Part shown: one piece after another, positions 34,934-46,385 of the stretch
Layout: every line of letters begins with the position of its first letter
Position numbering within the stretch: position 1 is the stretch's first letter
Source of the DNA: Dryococelus australis
Lineage: Eukaryota > Arthropoda > Insecta > Phasmatodea > Phasmatidae
Direction of reading: 5' to 3'
DNA: 64,000 bases
Assembly: GCA_029891345.1 (NCBI GenBank)
Contig: CM057000.1
Coordinates: 125,587,338-125,651,337 of the forward strand
The notes under the pieces: model-generated
What the model was told of the DNA's origin: nothing
What the model saw: the letters and a program-made list of their open reading frames with translations, nothing else
Databases searched by the model: none
Position numbers and translations under genes: made by a program

Positions 34934-36272
34934 TCGTTAAATTAATCAGTCACCAGCATTATCTTGACGTTTGAGTTTCTGTTTTCATTAATTTTATCAT
35001 GTAAGTCCTAGAGCAAATCCATTAATTTTAATAAACATAATCAAGTGCAACATCGTCACTAAACGCAAGGCTCTGAACTGACGTGTAGTGTTCTCGTCGC
35101 GCTGCGTGTGTCCGTGGGACTTTAAGATGCGACCTTATCATTTTACTGGAGGAAAATATGTGGCAAGGTTCAATGAAGGACCCTTGAGAATTTTTTTTTA
35201 AATCTTACGTGCACATTTTGAAATACAGCGCTTCGAAGAAAACAAACATATTTAGCTAAGTTGGAGTACTCGGAAGTGCTGTTCCCGATGTGTGTGACTT
35301 CCTGAATGCGCTCAACAAGTCTCGTCTGAAGTGCGAATTCTTTTTGTAGAAATAAAACATGTATTTCAAATACACCGCAACGCAATCCAAGCGCCGGGTG
35401 GGCAAACCTCTCAGATAAACAGAAAAAAATAATCATTTGCTTGGATGTCTGCGATGAACGATTTACCTGGAACGTTGATGATGTCGGTTTCTATCCGGCC
35501 GGGATTCCCTTGGAGGTCTCTCCCGAGCTAGAAAGACACCTGTTCGCTTGAGGAATCGTGATAGTGCCAACCCGTAAGTGATAGAGCACACTTGACGCAA
35601 TAAAATAGCAAACTGCTGTCGACCAGCACACAACCACGTCTTGTCGCACGAGATTATCAGACCAGCCACCAGCAACACAGGGATGTTAGATCATCAGTTC
35701 TCTGTCATGGTACGGTGCATTCAAAATAATGGTACACTTACAGAAAAGTAGGGTACATTTATAAAAAAAAATTTAAAAAAAAAATCGTAAAAGAACAATT
35801 TTATGTTTGTTTTACTTCCATTACACAACGGTTGTTTGAACGTTGTACTACTGATATGAAATAGAAATTTAATACATCCTCTAATTTGCAGGTAAATCAT
35901 AGGGGTTCGGTTTTAGACTTAAACCAAGCGCTACAAAGTGATCATATTTTATTAGACTAAACTTTAAAGACATTAGCTGAATATTTTTACTCAGTCAGAA
36001 TATGGAACATTTTATGTCTAACATCACTGCAGCAGCATCTAGCAACAGCACTTCTAAGAAGGAAGGCGCCTGGAGGGGGGTGCGAAATTCCAGAGATAAA
36101 ATTAACAGGAAGTAGACGCAACAAAAGAAACCTGGGTGACACTTGTCAACCACGCGCCCTCTACAGGCTTAACAAAACCATTATAAACCAGTTATTTCAA
36201 TTTTAAAAATATAACTTTACAGTTTTATACTCAAGAATCATAAGACTCGGCTTCCAAAAAGGGCACACATTA
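34934..36272. other. no gene recognised
   Basis: AT-rich, with A runs near 35765-35785 and a GC-rich patch at 35480-35700. Nothing identified. Confidence 0.4.
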
Positions 36273-36515
36273 TAGGCTGTTCACAGTAAAGTGAACACTT
36301 TTTAAGGCCCTTATAAATTTTTCCTTTCATTAAATTTCCATCTGCTTGCTGCTTTCTGATATAAACGTTGCAATGTGACCAATAAACACAGTGTATACAT
36401 TTCATCACCAACAAAATTAGATGCCTGAGGCAGCAATACGATATATTTAATAGTGGTTAGTACCTGTTGGGTCCCCCCCCCCTTCAAAAGTGCTCACTTT
36501 ACTGTGAACAGCCTA
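36273..36515. mobile_element. MITE, 'GGCTGTTCACGG' family, short type
   Basis: Near-perfect 30-bp inverted ends: TAGGCTGTTCACAGTAAAGT left and GTGCTCACTTTACTGTGAAC followed by AGCCTA right. TA lies outside each end. 243 bp, non-coding; a C run sits near the right end. Confidence 0.95.
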
Positions 36516-37013
36516 TACCTAACGAGAAACACCTACGTAGATTACACATATTAGTAGCAACTCCTAATGGCTGTCGCTGGCTAATTTATTGTGCCAAGTT
36601 TGAATTTTCTCTAGGCTATTATAGTTGAAGGTGCGTAGTTTTAAATAAGTTTTGTGCTAATTTTTCCTATTCGTTAACGATTTTTTTTTCCAACATAAAG
36701 TCAATCATGGAGATTTTTTTCTACTTTTTATAACTTCTGAGTATTTTGGCAATTTCTGCATCGTTTTATATGTATTTTGCTATTGTATAAATTAATACAA
36801 AATTAGATTTCGCATAAAACCAATACCTGTGGATTTATGAGCAATAGTCAGGAAAAGTATAGCTGATGTGTATATGTTCCTACATTTTAGAAATGTACAT
36901 CCAATTTCTGTTGACAGTTTTCGGACGAGAAAAAAATCAATGAATCATTAGGATGGACAGAAGTGCAACGTAATTATCCAAAGCTGAGGAGTACATGCCA
37001 CATGTGTACGTAT

Positions 37014-37249
37014 AGGCTGTTCACGGTAAAGTGAGCACTTTTGAGGCCCTAGTTGCTTTTTTCCTATCAGCCATTTTATATCCTTCCACCCCTTTTAAAA
37101 ATAAATCATGCCATGTAAGTAATAAGCAAAGTGCATATATTTTAATAGACTCGAATGTTAATATCTTATGCCGCACTAAAATACATTTATTGACTATTAT
37201 TCCAAATGAGAGGACTTACAAAAGTGCTCACTTTACCGAGAATAGCCTA
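37014..37249. mobile_element. MITE, 'GGCTGTTCACGG' family, short type
   Basis: The left end is TAGGCTGTTCACGGTAAAGT and the right end is GTGCTCACTTTACCGAGAAT followed by AGCCTA, with TA flanks. The interior matches the copy at 63254 (ATGTAAGTAATAA, TATTCCAAATGAGAG). Confidence 0.95.
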
Positions 37250-37534
37250 TAGCATGTAGTACTCGTCAAATGCTGCCGTTCGCCTGGTCCGTGGTGCTGC
37301 AGTATACGGCCACGTCACCACTGTCGAGCCTTCATCCCGCCGTCTCTGACGGAGCCGTACAAATGTCAAATGCCGTACATTAAAGTTGACGACGACGCTG
37401 GGTGGCACAGCAGGTACAGCTCCACTTCTTGCCTCGTGTTGACTGCTCCCGCACACGGAGGTGCATGTCGGCTAGCTCCACTCGCGTAAGACGTCCCGTG
37501 CTTCCACAACCAGCTGCAGCCGCATATCCCATAC

Positions 37535-39080
37535 CAGTGGCGGCTGGTGACTTTTGAAACTGGGAGGGCTGGGGCGACACTAACTCAGATAATTGAAAAT
37601 AACATTTTTTTAAATGGGCACAGTGATAAGTACTTGTTTGAAGAAAAATTTATCATCGCTCGATTTGTAATGATCGACACACTGTGGCCGCTGGTTCAGA
37701 TCTAATAACTACCACACATATGTATTTGTTTTAAGTTTGTGTAGGTTATATGCCTTCCAACCAGTACCTACATGGTGTGGTACATTACACGAGACGACGA
37801 GAGATAACATAATAATACCAATTATACCATACTAATGATGATAATAACTTAAATTTACCAAAACAAATATTTTTAAAACCAAATACTAATTTGCATACAG
37901 CACATACAAAATTCCTGTCAAATTTAAATTAGAGGATGGAAGTGGCATATCTTAATTAATATACTTGTAAACAAAATACATTCTTCGACCAGTACGCGCT
38001 ATATAACTGGAAATTATTATTCACCTTACCAATTATTGAAAAATTTATACTTTTTTTATACGTTGTAAACGGGTTTAATGTCTATTAACTTGTCTCCCAA
38101 ATGTTTCAGATCTTTTACCTCATTGCCGGTCCATGCAAGATCATTAGGCTTCACTATCAAAAAAATTAAACGAAACAATACATTTCTAACTTCACACCCG
38201 CATAGCCAGTCCGCGAAATTGTATGTACTTACATTGAATTTTCGCGTATACGAACCAATGCGTTTGCCACCTTGGCTTTGTTGTTTTGTTATATTTAATC
38301 GTGGCATTGCTGGGCCCAAATTCTTAAGCTCTAGCTTATTATCGTAATTCAAATTCGTTGTCGCAATAATGTTTAAAATGTTACTAGCAGAATTATCCAT
38401 TATTTACAAGTTTACACAACACGACATTAAAAACAATCCAATCCTGCTTCTGACCAATGCTCATGACTCATCTTTAACAACAAACTTATTCAGAATATTA
38501 CACACTATATTTGAAGCTCACACGAGTTTGAAAGATACCTATAAATAAAAATCTATTCGAAATAAATACAAGCATTGTTATGAAATGTGTTTAACTGCAA
38601 AAGAGCGAGTGCGAAAGTGTGCCTACAAGACATGTGGAATATATCTGTATAACACATTCTGTTAAACAGTGGAATTTAAATTTTCAGTATTGGTAGCCTT
38701 GTCAAGTTACAGGAAACCGTTTTTGTGTGAGAGCAGGGGCGCGCCCTGCTCTCTCTGATTTACAGTATGTGATTGGCTGAAAAGTGACGAGCCCCTGACG
38801 TCTCCCCTCCTTCCCGTAGCACCCCTAGTCTATTGTTAAGGTAATCTCTCTCTACTCGCTCCACCCACTTCGCGGGCGAAGAATCTGTACTCTACTCGAC
38901 ATTTCTAAAATCATTTCTCTCGTAACAAGGGTATCGTCCATCTCAAAAACATCAGCTGCGAAATAACCTCCGTATTCGTACGCAGTATGGTTTGCTGATT
39001 AGCAGATAAATAGAGGTCCGAGTTCTGAGATTTTATTATGAGGGCTGCGCCCCGCAGCCCTCCCTCAGCAGCCGTCACTG
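37535..39080 (-). mobile_element. CAGTGGCGGCTGGTGA-ended transposon, hAT/ZMYM-type remnant
   Basis: The left end is CAGTGGCGGCTGGTGA and, further in, GGGAGGGCTG. The right end read inversely is CAGTGACGGCTGCTGAGGG, then AGGGCTGC. The minus strand encodes a TTF-type zinc-finger fragment (38056-38400). The immediate flanks ATAC and ATAT do not give a clean duplication, so the superfamily is uncertain between hAT and other CAGTG-ended groups. The coding content favours hAT. Confidence 0.7.
38056..38400 (-). pseudogene. TTF-type zinc-finger (hAT transposase N-terminus) fragment
   Basis: The 114-residue frame contains LELKNLGPAMPRLNITKQQS, then a block with WLCGCEVRNVLF and later AWTGNEVKDLKHLGDKLI. 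In ZMYM1-like hAT transposases the middle block reads WLCGC..xNALFCFPC and coordinates zinc. Here the FCFPC Cys residues are lost (FRLIFLI), so the domain is damaged. The rest of the transposase, including the catalytic core and C-terminal dimerisation region, is absent. Confidence 0.65.
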
Positions 39081-39102
39081 ATATCGACTTCCCAGCAGCT
39101 AA

Positions 39103-39673
39103 TGCCCAGTTGAACCAACATCTTCCCCGACCCGAGATCGAATGATTATAGTTCCTAACTAGGATATAGTTTGATATTGGTTCCAATGTAAAAGTGTTAC
39201 ACCAATGAAATTTCGTGATTCTGGATCTCCGATTTGTCGATCTTGGTTCCAAAGTGAGAGATCGAGATTAAGTATGAGACAAATTATGCTATTGGTTCGT
39301 AATATGTGACGTCATGGAAGTAGGCGCAATTTTCACTGTAGATAGAACTAGATGTGCGATGTTTGATCTGTTTTAAGTGAATTATTGTTGTACGAATTTT
39401 ACTGAATATTAGTCAAGTGTGCATAATGTTATTTTAATTTCCCAAGAAAATAATAGAACGTGGCTGTATCTGTTACCGTATTTTTAAACTGCATTTGTGG
39501 ATGATAGCTGCTGATCTCGGATCGAGATTTCGAGCCGCCAATTTCGGCGGTTCGAAATGAACTTAATCTCGATCTCAGGTCCAGTTCTGAACTTGTATGG
39601 TGCAACAGAGTTCTGTGTCGATCTTAGATCCGATCTCGGATCGAGTTTCGAACCACGATGTTGCAACTGGGCA
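39103..39673 (-). mobile_element. PIF/Harbinger-like MITE, copy 2
   Basis: The ends are TGCCCAGTTGAACCAACATC and GATGTTGCAACTGGGCA, flanked by TAA on both sides (39100-39102 and 39674-39676). It is collinear with 24962-25518 in inverse orientation. The TAA duplication fits the 3-bp TWA preference of PIF/Harbinger. It starts only 22 bp after the end of the preceding transposon. Confidence 0.8.
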
Positions 39674-39746
39674 TAAGGCCACTTCCACGTATGTGCCGAT
39701 TACATTTTCACCTGTTTCCTCAGACACATGCGTGGCGCGGGTGATA

Positions 39747-40165
39747 AAGGCTGTTTACTATACGGAGATCATTTCTGAAATCAACTTTAGGACAAAATCA
39801 CTGTCCCTGCCCGCATATATTTTAACGGCCGCACTGAGTAGCATGCTCCCAGTAAAGTTGGTAACGATGGATGAAAAGTAAGTTCCATATCTTAAGGTCG
39901 AATAAAAAGTGTTAAGGTAACCATTTGTGATAACTCAAATTATTCCTTTTGCTTTCTGTTTTATTTATGCATCGAAGTGTATGAGCAGTTTTGCAAAATA
40001 TTTACTTTTCTAACAAATCCACAGGTTAGCTTCGCCGACTAACGAATAAAGTGTTGAGGCCCATGGCAATGTTAAATTTAAATAACGCGGAAGAATACAC
40101 AACGTACACACAAGTAGATCTTAAGCAGGGCTTTCGAAAGTGCTCATTTTACCGTGGACAACCTA
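39747..40165 (+). mobile_element. MITE, 'GGCTGTTCACGG' family, long type
   Basis: A degenerate left end (AAGGCTGTTTACTATACGGA) and a better right end (GTGCTCATTTTACCGTGGAC). The interior matches 34535-34933 (AAAGTTGGTAACGATGGAT) and 10293-10707. Confidence 0.85.
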
Positions 40166-40534
40166 TAGCAGTGTTACTCACACCAGCAGGGGAACACCAC
40201 ACGTTCGGAATTTTGAGTGGCGTTTTCTCGAAAATAGTTTACCCGGAGCGAGTTCGGAGAAGCGGACCTTTTTGTCTTTACTTTGCCATGGTGAGTAATA
40301 ATTTGCCTCAACTTTTTTAATTACCGTCTAGTGTTCCAGAGTTGCTTGCAAAAATAGGGAACTACCCCTACTTAAGCAATGAAGGGCGATGACTTGGCCA
40401 ACAGCGTTTCAGTAGATTTACAATCTCCGTTTCGTGAAACACGATTACAATTTTTATCTCTCTATCGCAAGTACTACATGTTTGACAAGTCTTTGCCGTT
40501 GAGGAGAGAGCGCGCTGTTCTCTGTTGGCAACTA

Positions 40535-40772
40535 TAGGCTGTTCACGGTAAAGTGAGCACTTTTTAAGGCCCTTCTAAAATGTATTAACCCCTTATACAT
40601 AAACTTTATTGCAGTCTCAGACGTTAACATTTCAGAGTGAAGAAATGTATACACTGTGTTTATTGGTCATATTACAATGCTTACATTAAAAAGTGGCAGA
40701 AAGGTAGAAATTAATTGAAATGAAAAATTTAGCAGGGCCTTAAAAAGTGCTCACTTTACCGTGAACGAGCTA
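40535..40772. mobile_element. MITE, 'GGCTGTTCACGG' family, short type
   Basis: The left end is TAGGCTGTTCACGGTAAAGT and the right end is GTGCTCACTTTACCGTGAAC followed by GAGCTA, with TA outside each. The inverted termini extend over about 40 bp (AAGGCCCTT / AGGGCCTTA). Confidence 0.95.
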
Positions 40773-41763
40773 TAGACCTCGGTACAGGTGTGTAACACAG
40801 GAAGATGGGACGGCAAGTACACTTCGTGCACATACATAATAGACTCTAGGATGCTAACGAACACAACACATGCTGTTCTGCAGCAACTCCTAGCAACCTC
40901 GTCGTATTACCAGCTTTTCTTTACCGTGTAATGTGTATGAACCCATGTTTCGTCCATATACACTACAGGTTTGTTAGGTCCATGTGCATTTTGCCGCAGT
41001 GCACGTAAATCGGAAAATGGTATGTTTTCTTTCACAGCATTAAAATGAATTTACGCCGAGCGGGAATTCCTTTGTGCACTTCATAATATTCCAAGAACGT
41101 TCGGCGCACGACACTTTGATCGAATTTGTCGAGTTCCGCCTTCTTTTGCCGTCGACGTAAATGCGTCAGTTCCGTCATTTTCGGCTTTCTCACACTGTCT
41201 GACAGTGTTACACACGATCTTTTCATTTACACCGACTGCTTTGGCCGCCCTTTCCATTGCTTTGTCTAATAGCGTAAAGAGACCTCTTTTATTTTCTTCT
41301 TTGCAAAACCTGTAAAGCATTGTAAATAATCTTTCTACTTTGTGACCTGTTCACTTCCCATGATCTATTTCTGTACGTAGGCCCCGATTACTTGTCAACT
41401 CACATTTCGTTCCGTTACGTAACGATAGCACTCATAATAACACTTTTAGTTTACAGATGAAATAACAGCAGCGATCAATGCTCGTGGCGATCTTTTTAGA
41501 CACACGCTACACTCCGGTACAACGAACGCGGCTCACAGGTTCCCGTGCGTTGTGGCGCAGACTGTACACTGCTGTCTGCACGACGCGGTCGCATCATACC
41601 AACATTGTAGTTCCTCCGACTGCCAGCGGTAATTACTTATCAGTAGAACCACGACCATTGCACTCTAAAGTTTACGTCTAAATATAAAATAAGGTATGCT
41701 TATTGACTGTTATCCCTAATGAGAGAGCTTTCAAAAGTGCTCACTTTACAGTGAGCAATGTTA
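40773..41763 (-). mobile_element. degraded autonomous relative of the 'GGCTGTTCACGG' MITEs
   Basis: The right end at 41720-41763 (GAGAGAGCTTTCAAAAGTGC followed by TCACTTTACAGTGAGCAAT) is a MITE-family terminus and serves as the 5' end of a minus-strand transposase gene. The left terminus is not identifiable; the unit seems truncated against the MITE ending at 40772. This is the only copy with coding content. Confidence 0.75.
40910..41320 (-). pseudogene. IS630-Tc1-mariner-type DDE transposase fragment
   Basis: The minus strand encodes LFTLLDKAMERAAKAVGVNE (about 41280-41220), a helix-turn-helix-like start. KFDQSVVRRTFLEYYEVHKG follows. After a one-base shift near 41035 come AVKENIPFSDLRALRQ and VYMDETWVHTHYTVKKSW. 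The YMDETWVH block carries a catalytic Asp of this superfamily. A stop follows KKSW and the distal catalytic region is missing. Its terminus matches the MITEs, so a complete relative of this enzyme is the likely mobiliser of the family. Confidence 0.85.
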
Positions 41764-41971
41764 GCAATATTCCTCAATCATAAATAAAAAAATTATTTTG
41801 ACTGGGTAAATGTAAAAAGCTTATAAACAATTGTAGCTAGTGTAACAGTGCTCAAATTAAGTGCCACTTTCATTTCATATTAAGAGTGAAACTTAATACT
41901 GAGTTTTACAACTAATAGTAACCATTTTCTCATTTGAATTTCTTTTGTTACTAAATATGTGAATGTTTCGG
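41764..41971. other. no gene recognised
   Basis: Short AT-rich spacer. Confidence 0.4.
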
Positions 41972-42230
41972 GAATTCATTCGGAGGCGAGGTAGACACTT
42001 GTTCTCCTCTCCTACTGTTGTGATTGGACGACTGTTCTTTAGACACGCCCCGCTCAACTGCGAGCCGGTAAAAAGCAGGAAGCAGTAGTGTGAGTGAGTG
42101 TTTAACAGTCCTGTGCAGAGACCTCGCTTGATCACATCAACCAATGAGCAAACGATATTGTCTCGAGTGTATAGAGAGATGTCCAGCCTGGCTTGCTGCC
42201 AACCCAATCCGCGAAATACTCGGGGCTCTA
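41972..42230 (+). repeat. dispersed repeat, copy 2 (259 bp)
   Basis: Same family and orientation as 31074-31339, starting GAATTCATTCGGAGGCGAGG and ending GGGGCTCTA. This copy has a short deletion after GGTAGACAC. Class unknown. Confidence 0.85.
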
Positions 42231-43869
42231 CTTATCAGACAGGCATTACTTCCTGATAATTCTACATGCATGCGTTTCAAACTTTGATTTTCATTGCCGC
42301 ATACCTCCGTTGATATTCGGCACACGGCAGTTTTTGTAAGTGTATACCCCGGAGTTTGGCACATTAATTCTGTTCAACGTTATATATACGGCCTATGGTC
42401 TAAAGTGAATAGGCCTACTACACTTCTTTGAAGTTGGACCTGGAAATATATTCGATTACAAATACCGGAGCGAATATTTATGATGGAACACTGAGTGTGT
42501 GTGTAACGTTTAAATAGAATTGTTACATGCGGATTAATAATGTAGCTTTGAGATCGCAGCTATGGTACCGCGTAATGGAAATGAAGTTGAAATAAGGGTA
42601 GTAACCGTGATTATTTCCTTGAAATAACTAAATCGATAGTATAAACATTTAAACCTTTGATAGCAGACAAGCGCGAAAGGAAATAAATAAATTTTTTACG
42701 ATGTAAAGGAATTTTTCATCGTCATAGCCCAATACCATTTGCAAGTTTATGGCCTCGCCCATACACAAGGCTAAGGAAATATAAATACAAATGGAACACC
42801 TTTGTATAGTCTATTCGCAGTTTCTTCGCGCTTCTTGAATCACACCTCTGAAAACTCACCCCATGTAAGACGTGTTTAGTTATTTCCTAAATATGCCATG
42901 TATCGCAAGCGTCTTATACTCCTGTTCACATGAAAATATTTTCTGTTTCGTTAAATTGAAGTTTAACTTGTATTTTACTTATAAATTATAATAGTTCCTT
43001 TATAATAAATATAAATAAAAACAGCGAGAAAACATGTGTGTCGGTAGGCCTTGTCAGAAATAGTTCTATTGCAAAATATCATTACATCTGAGTGCGCACG
43101 AACTAGCACCTAGTTGTCCTTTGCTGTAATTTTCTAGATTCGTTAAGCTTGGTTTGCACGAGGCGGAGGAATATCCTGGAAGTAGAACTTTGGCAGGGCT
43201 TCAGGAAAGTGTGAAGTATCCGTGAATGGATTTTACATATCTCGTAACAGAGTGTGAAGTATTGACAGTAAACGCAATTAAAGTAGCGGTTTCGATAGCC
43301 GAAGTGCGACCCAGGCCTTGATTCTTCCACGCAGCTATGTAAAGCGAAGTTTATTTGAGCGGCGACGAACGTGCTGGAGCGCGCAGGCTCAGAGAGGAAG
43401 TCCACAATCTTACAAAGGTATATATGTTTGCATCTGCGATGTTCGAGATTGTGCAGTCCTCCTCGAGGGGCCGACCCTCGAGAAGTCTCGCCATTCCAAA
43501 TGGGAACACCCCCCTCCTCCCCCCTTCTAGGTGTCCGGGCTCAGGGGAAATACCACGCTCCCGCGGCATCATCCCCTCCCCACTCGTGGCCGTTGGGGGG
43601 GGGGGGGGGGCGAGTTCCCGTACCGCCAATTGGGGCGGACGCGAACAACCCCGGCGAGATCAACTTGGAAGTCGTAAAAATGTTCGCCGGACGACTTTTT
43701 CCTGTCACTGCGAGGTACAGACTTGGTTAGGAAATTGCACTTACGGCTTACAGCGTAGTCTTATTGGAGGAGGCAATTTCTTAAGGCGGCCGTCTACCTT
43801 GCACTTGGCATGCGTTGCAGTGGGTTTTCAGCTTATTTTCCCGTAGGAAATGAGATCGCTTTATTCTCT
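42231..43869. other. no gene recognised; GC-rich block 43330-43830
   Basis: The GC-rich block contains a G run (about 43595-43610) and short overlapping frames on both strands. It has no conserved rRNA or protein motif that I recognise. The rest is AT-rich. Confidence 0.4.
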
Positions 43870-44720
43870 GCGTGTGTATATGTGTATGTATGTGGGGGCA
43901 TGTCTGTTCCCCTTTTAACTTTTTTTCAACGCGTGAACCGAATTACACCAAACTCGGCACACATATACTAATTAGTAAGGAACCTGACTTTTATAGTTTT
44001 CAACCATTCTGGACACTAACTTTCAAAATGGGGGCCATTTTAAAATTTACAGTGATATGTCATCGGGGAACATATAACCGATTTAAACCAAATATTATAT
44101 GCATTACGTAAGTATTGAATTTAGAGGTGCATATTGTTGTTGTTCCGCCATTTTGGAAGATAGCACCACATAAAAAATAAAACTTTTATATTATACCTCG
44201 AAAACTAATCAACCAATTATCGCCAAATTTGGCACATAAGTAATACTGTGGTAGGTCATGCAAATGTATGGAAATAAAATTGATAAGGTATTTTTTTCAA
44301 AATGGTGACCATACAAATATTTTTTTTTTTGGTATCACTATCACATCGTTCGACCAATTTCGACAAAAAAAAATTATGCTGACAGTATCGATTACAAGCA
44401 TCACATATGCCAAGAATTAACCACTTTTGTCCACCATTTTGTAAGATAGCTCCCTGGGAATTAATAAAGTTTTTTTGGTCATATATCGGGAAACAATCAA
44501 ATGATTTCTTCTAAATTTGGCGAAGAAGTTGTACAATGGCAGGCCATATTAATGTATGTTATAAGTGTGCAGACCTTAATTTCAGAATGGCGGAAATCAA
44601 AACATTTTGGCTTAGTTTGCTATATCTATGAAACTATGCAACCGATTTTAACTTAACTTTGTATTGTGGCAGTACCTGTGACATTAATCGAATGTACTAA
44701 TATGAAACCTCGAATACTAC
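43870..44720 (+). repeat. old tandem repeat, period about 140 bp
   Basis: Diverged units recur near 43925, 44070, 44205, 44340, 44485 and 44625. Each contains a word like AACCGATTT or AACCAATTA, then CCAAATTTGGCACA, and a later 'CCATTTTG(G)AAGATAGC' or 'AAAATGG' word. By eye the units are only about 60-70% alike. Non-coding. Confidence 0.65.
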
Positions 44721-45612
44721 CAATTTTGTTCACGCAAGTAGTGCTATGTAGACGAACATATTCTTTCAGAATGACGAATTACTATCAAACATATTAATCC
44801 AAAGATAAATGAGTTTTTGTTATTACCGTAGTCCCAACTTTCCCGAGGGATTAATCCAGGTATAAATGTCAAAAACGAAAACTCATCACAGTCTAAACAA
44901 TAGGCAAAGATAGTAAAATTTCGCAAGTTCAATAACCTGAATCCACAGTCCATGTATATTCGAGCCTCAAATGTCTGTTCATTGGCTGAGAGAGTATCCA
45001 ATGTTACTCCACACCTGGCAGTATGGCACTCGCTGCTTGTTTCCTTGCAAGTGCGCTATTGGCTCAGATCATTCCAGGGCGTGTTTAATGAACTTTGATC
45101 CAATTGCAAAGGCGAATTCAGTGTACATGCGTTGGACGTCTATCTTGTCCTGAAATGAATTCGCAACATTTTTCCTACCCCTAGTGACAGGGCGAAGAAG
45201 CATAGAGGTGCTTTTAGGGCGTTTATCCCAAGTTTGTCGAAACGGAGCTCCCGATCGTGAAATAACGATTTACGTCATATTTCCGGGTTTCGATATTCTA
45301 AGTTAAAGATGACTTCTCGATTCTCGTGAGAAAACGATCGAGAGCACTCGACAGCTATATGTTGTCGAAAGCCGCGTCCCGATCGGGAAGTGGAAATTCA
45401 ACATGGCGGGTGAGAAGTGTGGTGGCCGTATTTATTGCATATCTTATGGTTTCGTACTTATTAAACATAATACGTAACATACAGGTTACAATATATACGG
45501 AACATTATTATATGCATCTAATTGTATCCACACATGTTCGGGAGTCTGAAGTTATATTTCTGTATCGTGAGTTAATTATGTAGTGTAGCAATGGCAGAGA
45601 GGTTATGTGTTT
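44721..45612. other. no gene recognised
   Basis: Mixed composition. The stretch 45180-45400 is rich in CGATCG/TCTCG words. No family recognised. Confidence 0.4.
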
Positions 45613-46385
45613 ATACGAGCATCGTGTTGGTGTTGTCGGAATAATGAATCGGTAGTTAATTATTTGTGTATTTGCTTTCTTCAAGCATAGTTTGTCGTAG
45701 TGCATTTTCTTGAGTGAAATGTGTAATAGTAATCGGCGTGTGTATACCGCTTCGTAAAACTGTTATTTATTTTTCTTAAACTCCGTCTGCAATGAATTGA
45801 CGAATATAATTTACGTAGTTAAGTTTGTTAGTTTACAGGAAACGTGCGCAGTGTTGATTTTATTGAATAATTCTGCAAATAATTTATTTAATGCTAGCGA
45901 CGCACAAACGTGATTTTAGTGAAGTACACATGCAAGGAATAACCTAGAAAAACACGTGTTCAATAGGTTGCGGTGTTTACAAACAGTAAGTTTGCGTGTT
46001 TTGTAAGTAATGTATTAGTAAAACATTACTATAATTATTGAAGTGCACGTGGCCTGAAAAAGCCACACTTTCGACACTTCAGTAGTGCGTGAATAATATT
46101 TATTTGTCTATATCGTAAATTCAACTAGTGTAAGGTTAACTTTGGAAAGTGTGCGTGTGTATACTGCTGCATCTATACGGACACGAACTGCGACATAATA
46201 TGTATCGCGTTTTGTTTTTCATTAAAGTTACAATAATGTAAATGTAATTTCCATGCGAGCAAAATTCACCACTGCTCCATCGAAACAATATGCAACTCAA
46301 AATGCCACACGCTCATAAGAGCATCAAAATAATGTCGTCTCACGAAAGATGTTATAAACTAAAGCACCCCCCCCCCCCCCCACCT
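45613..46385 (+). repeat. dispersed repeat copy 2 (uninterrupted)
   Basis: Collinear with 14555-16166 and ending in a poly-C run at about 46366-46380. It contains CTCATAAG once where copy 1 has the 763-bp hAT-like insertion, so it is the empty-site reference. No coding. Confidence 0.85.

Noticed and set aside
37247..37580. overlapping frames of 60-70 residues before the CAGTGG element
   Set aside because: GC-rich composition gives open frames in several phases; no homology or start context.
43330..43830. rDNA fragment
   Set aside because: The words GATCAACTTGGAAGTCGTAAAAAT and CGGCGAGATC suggested rRNA at first, but no longer conserved rRNA block follows.
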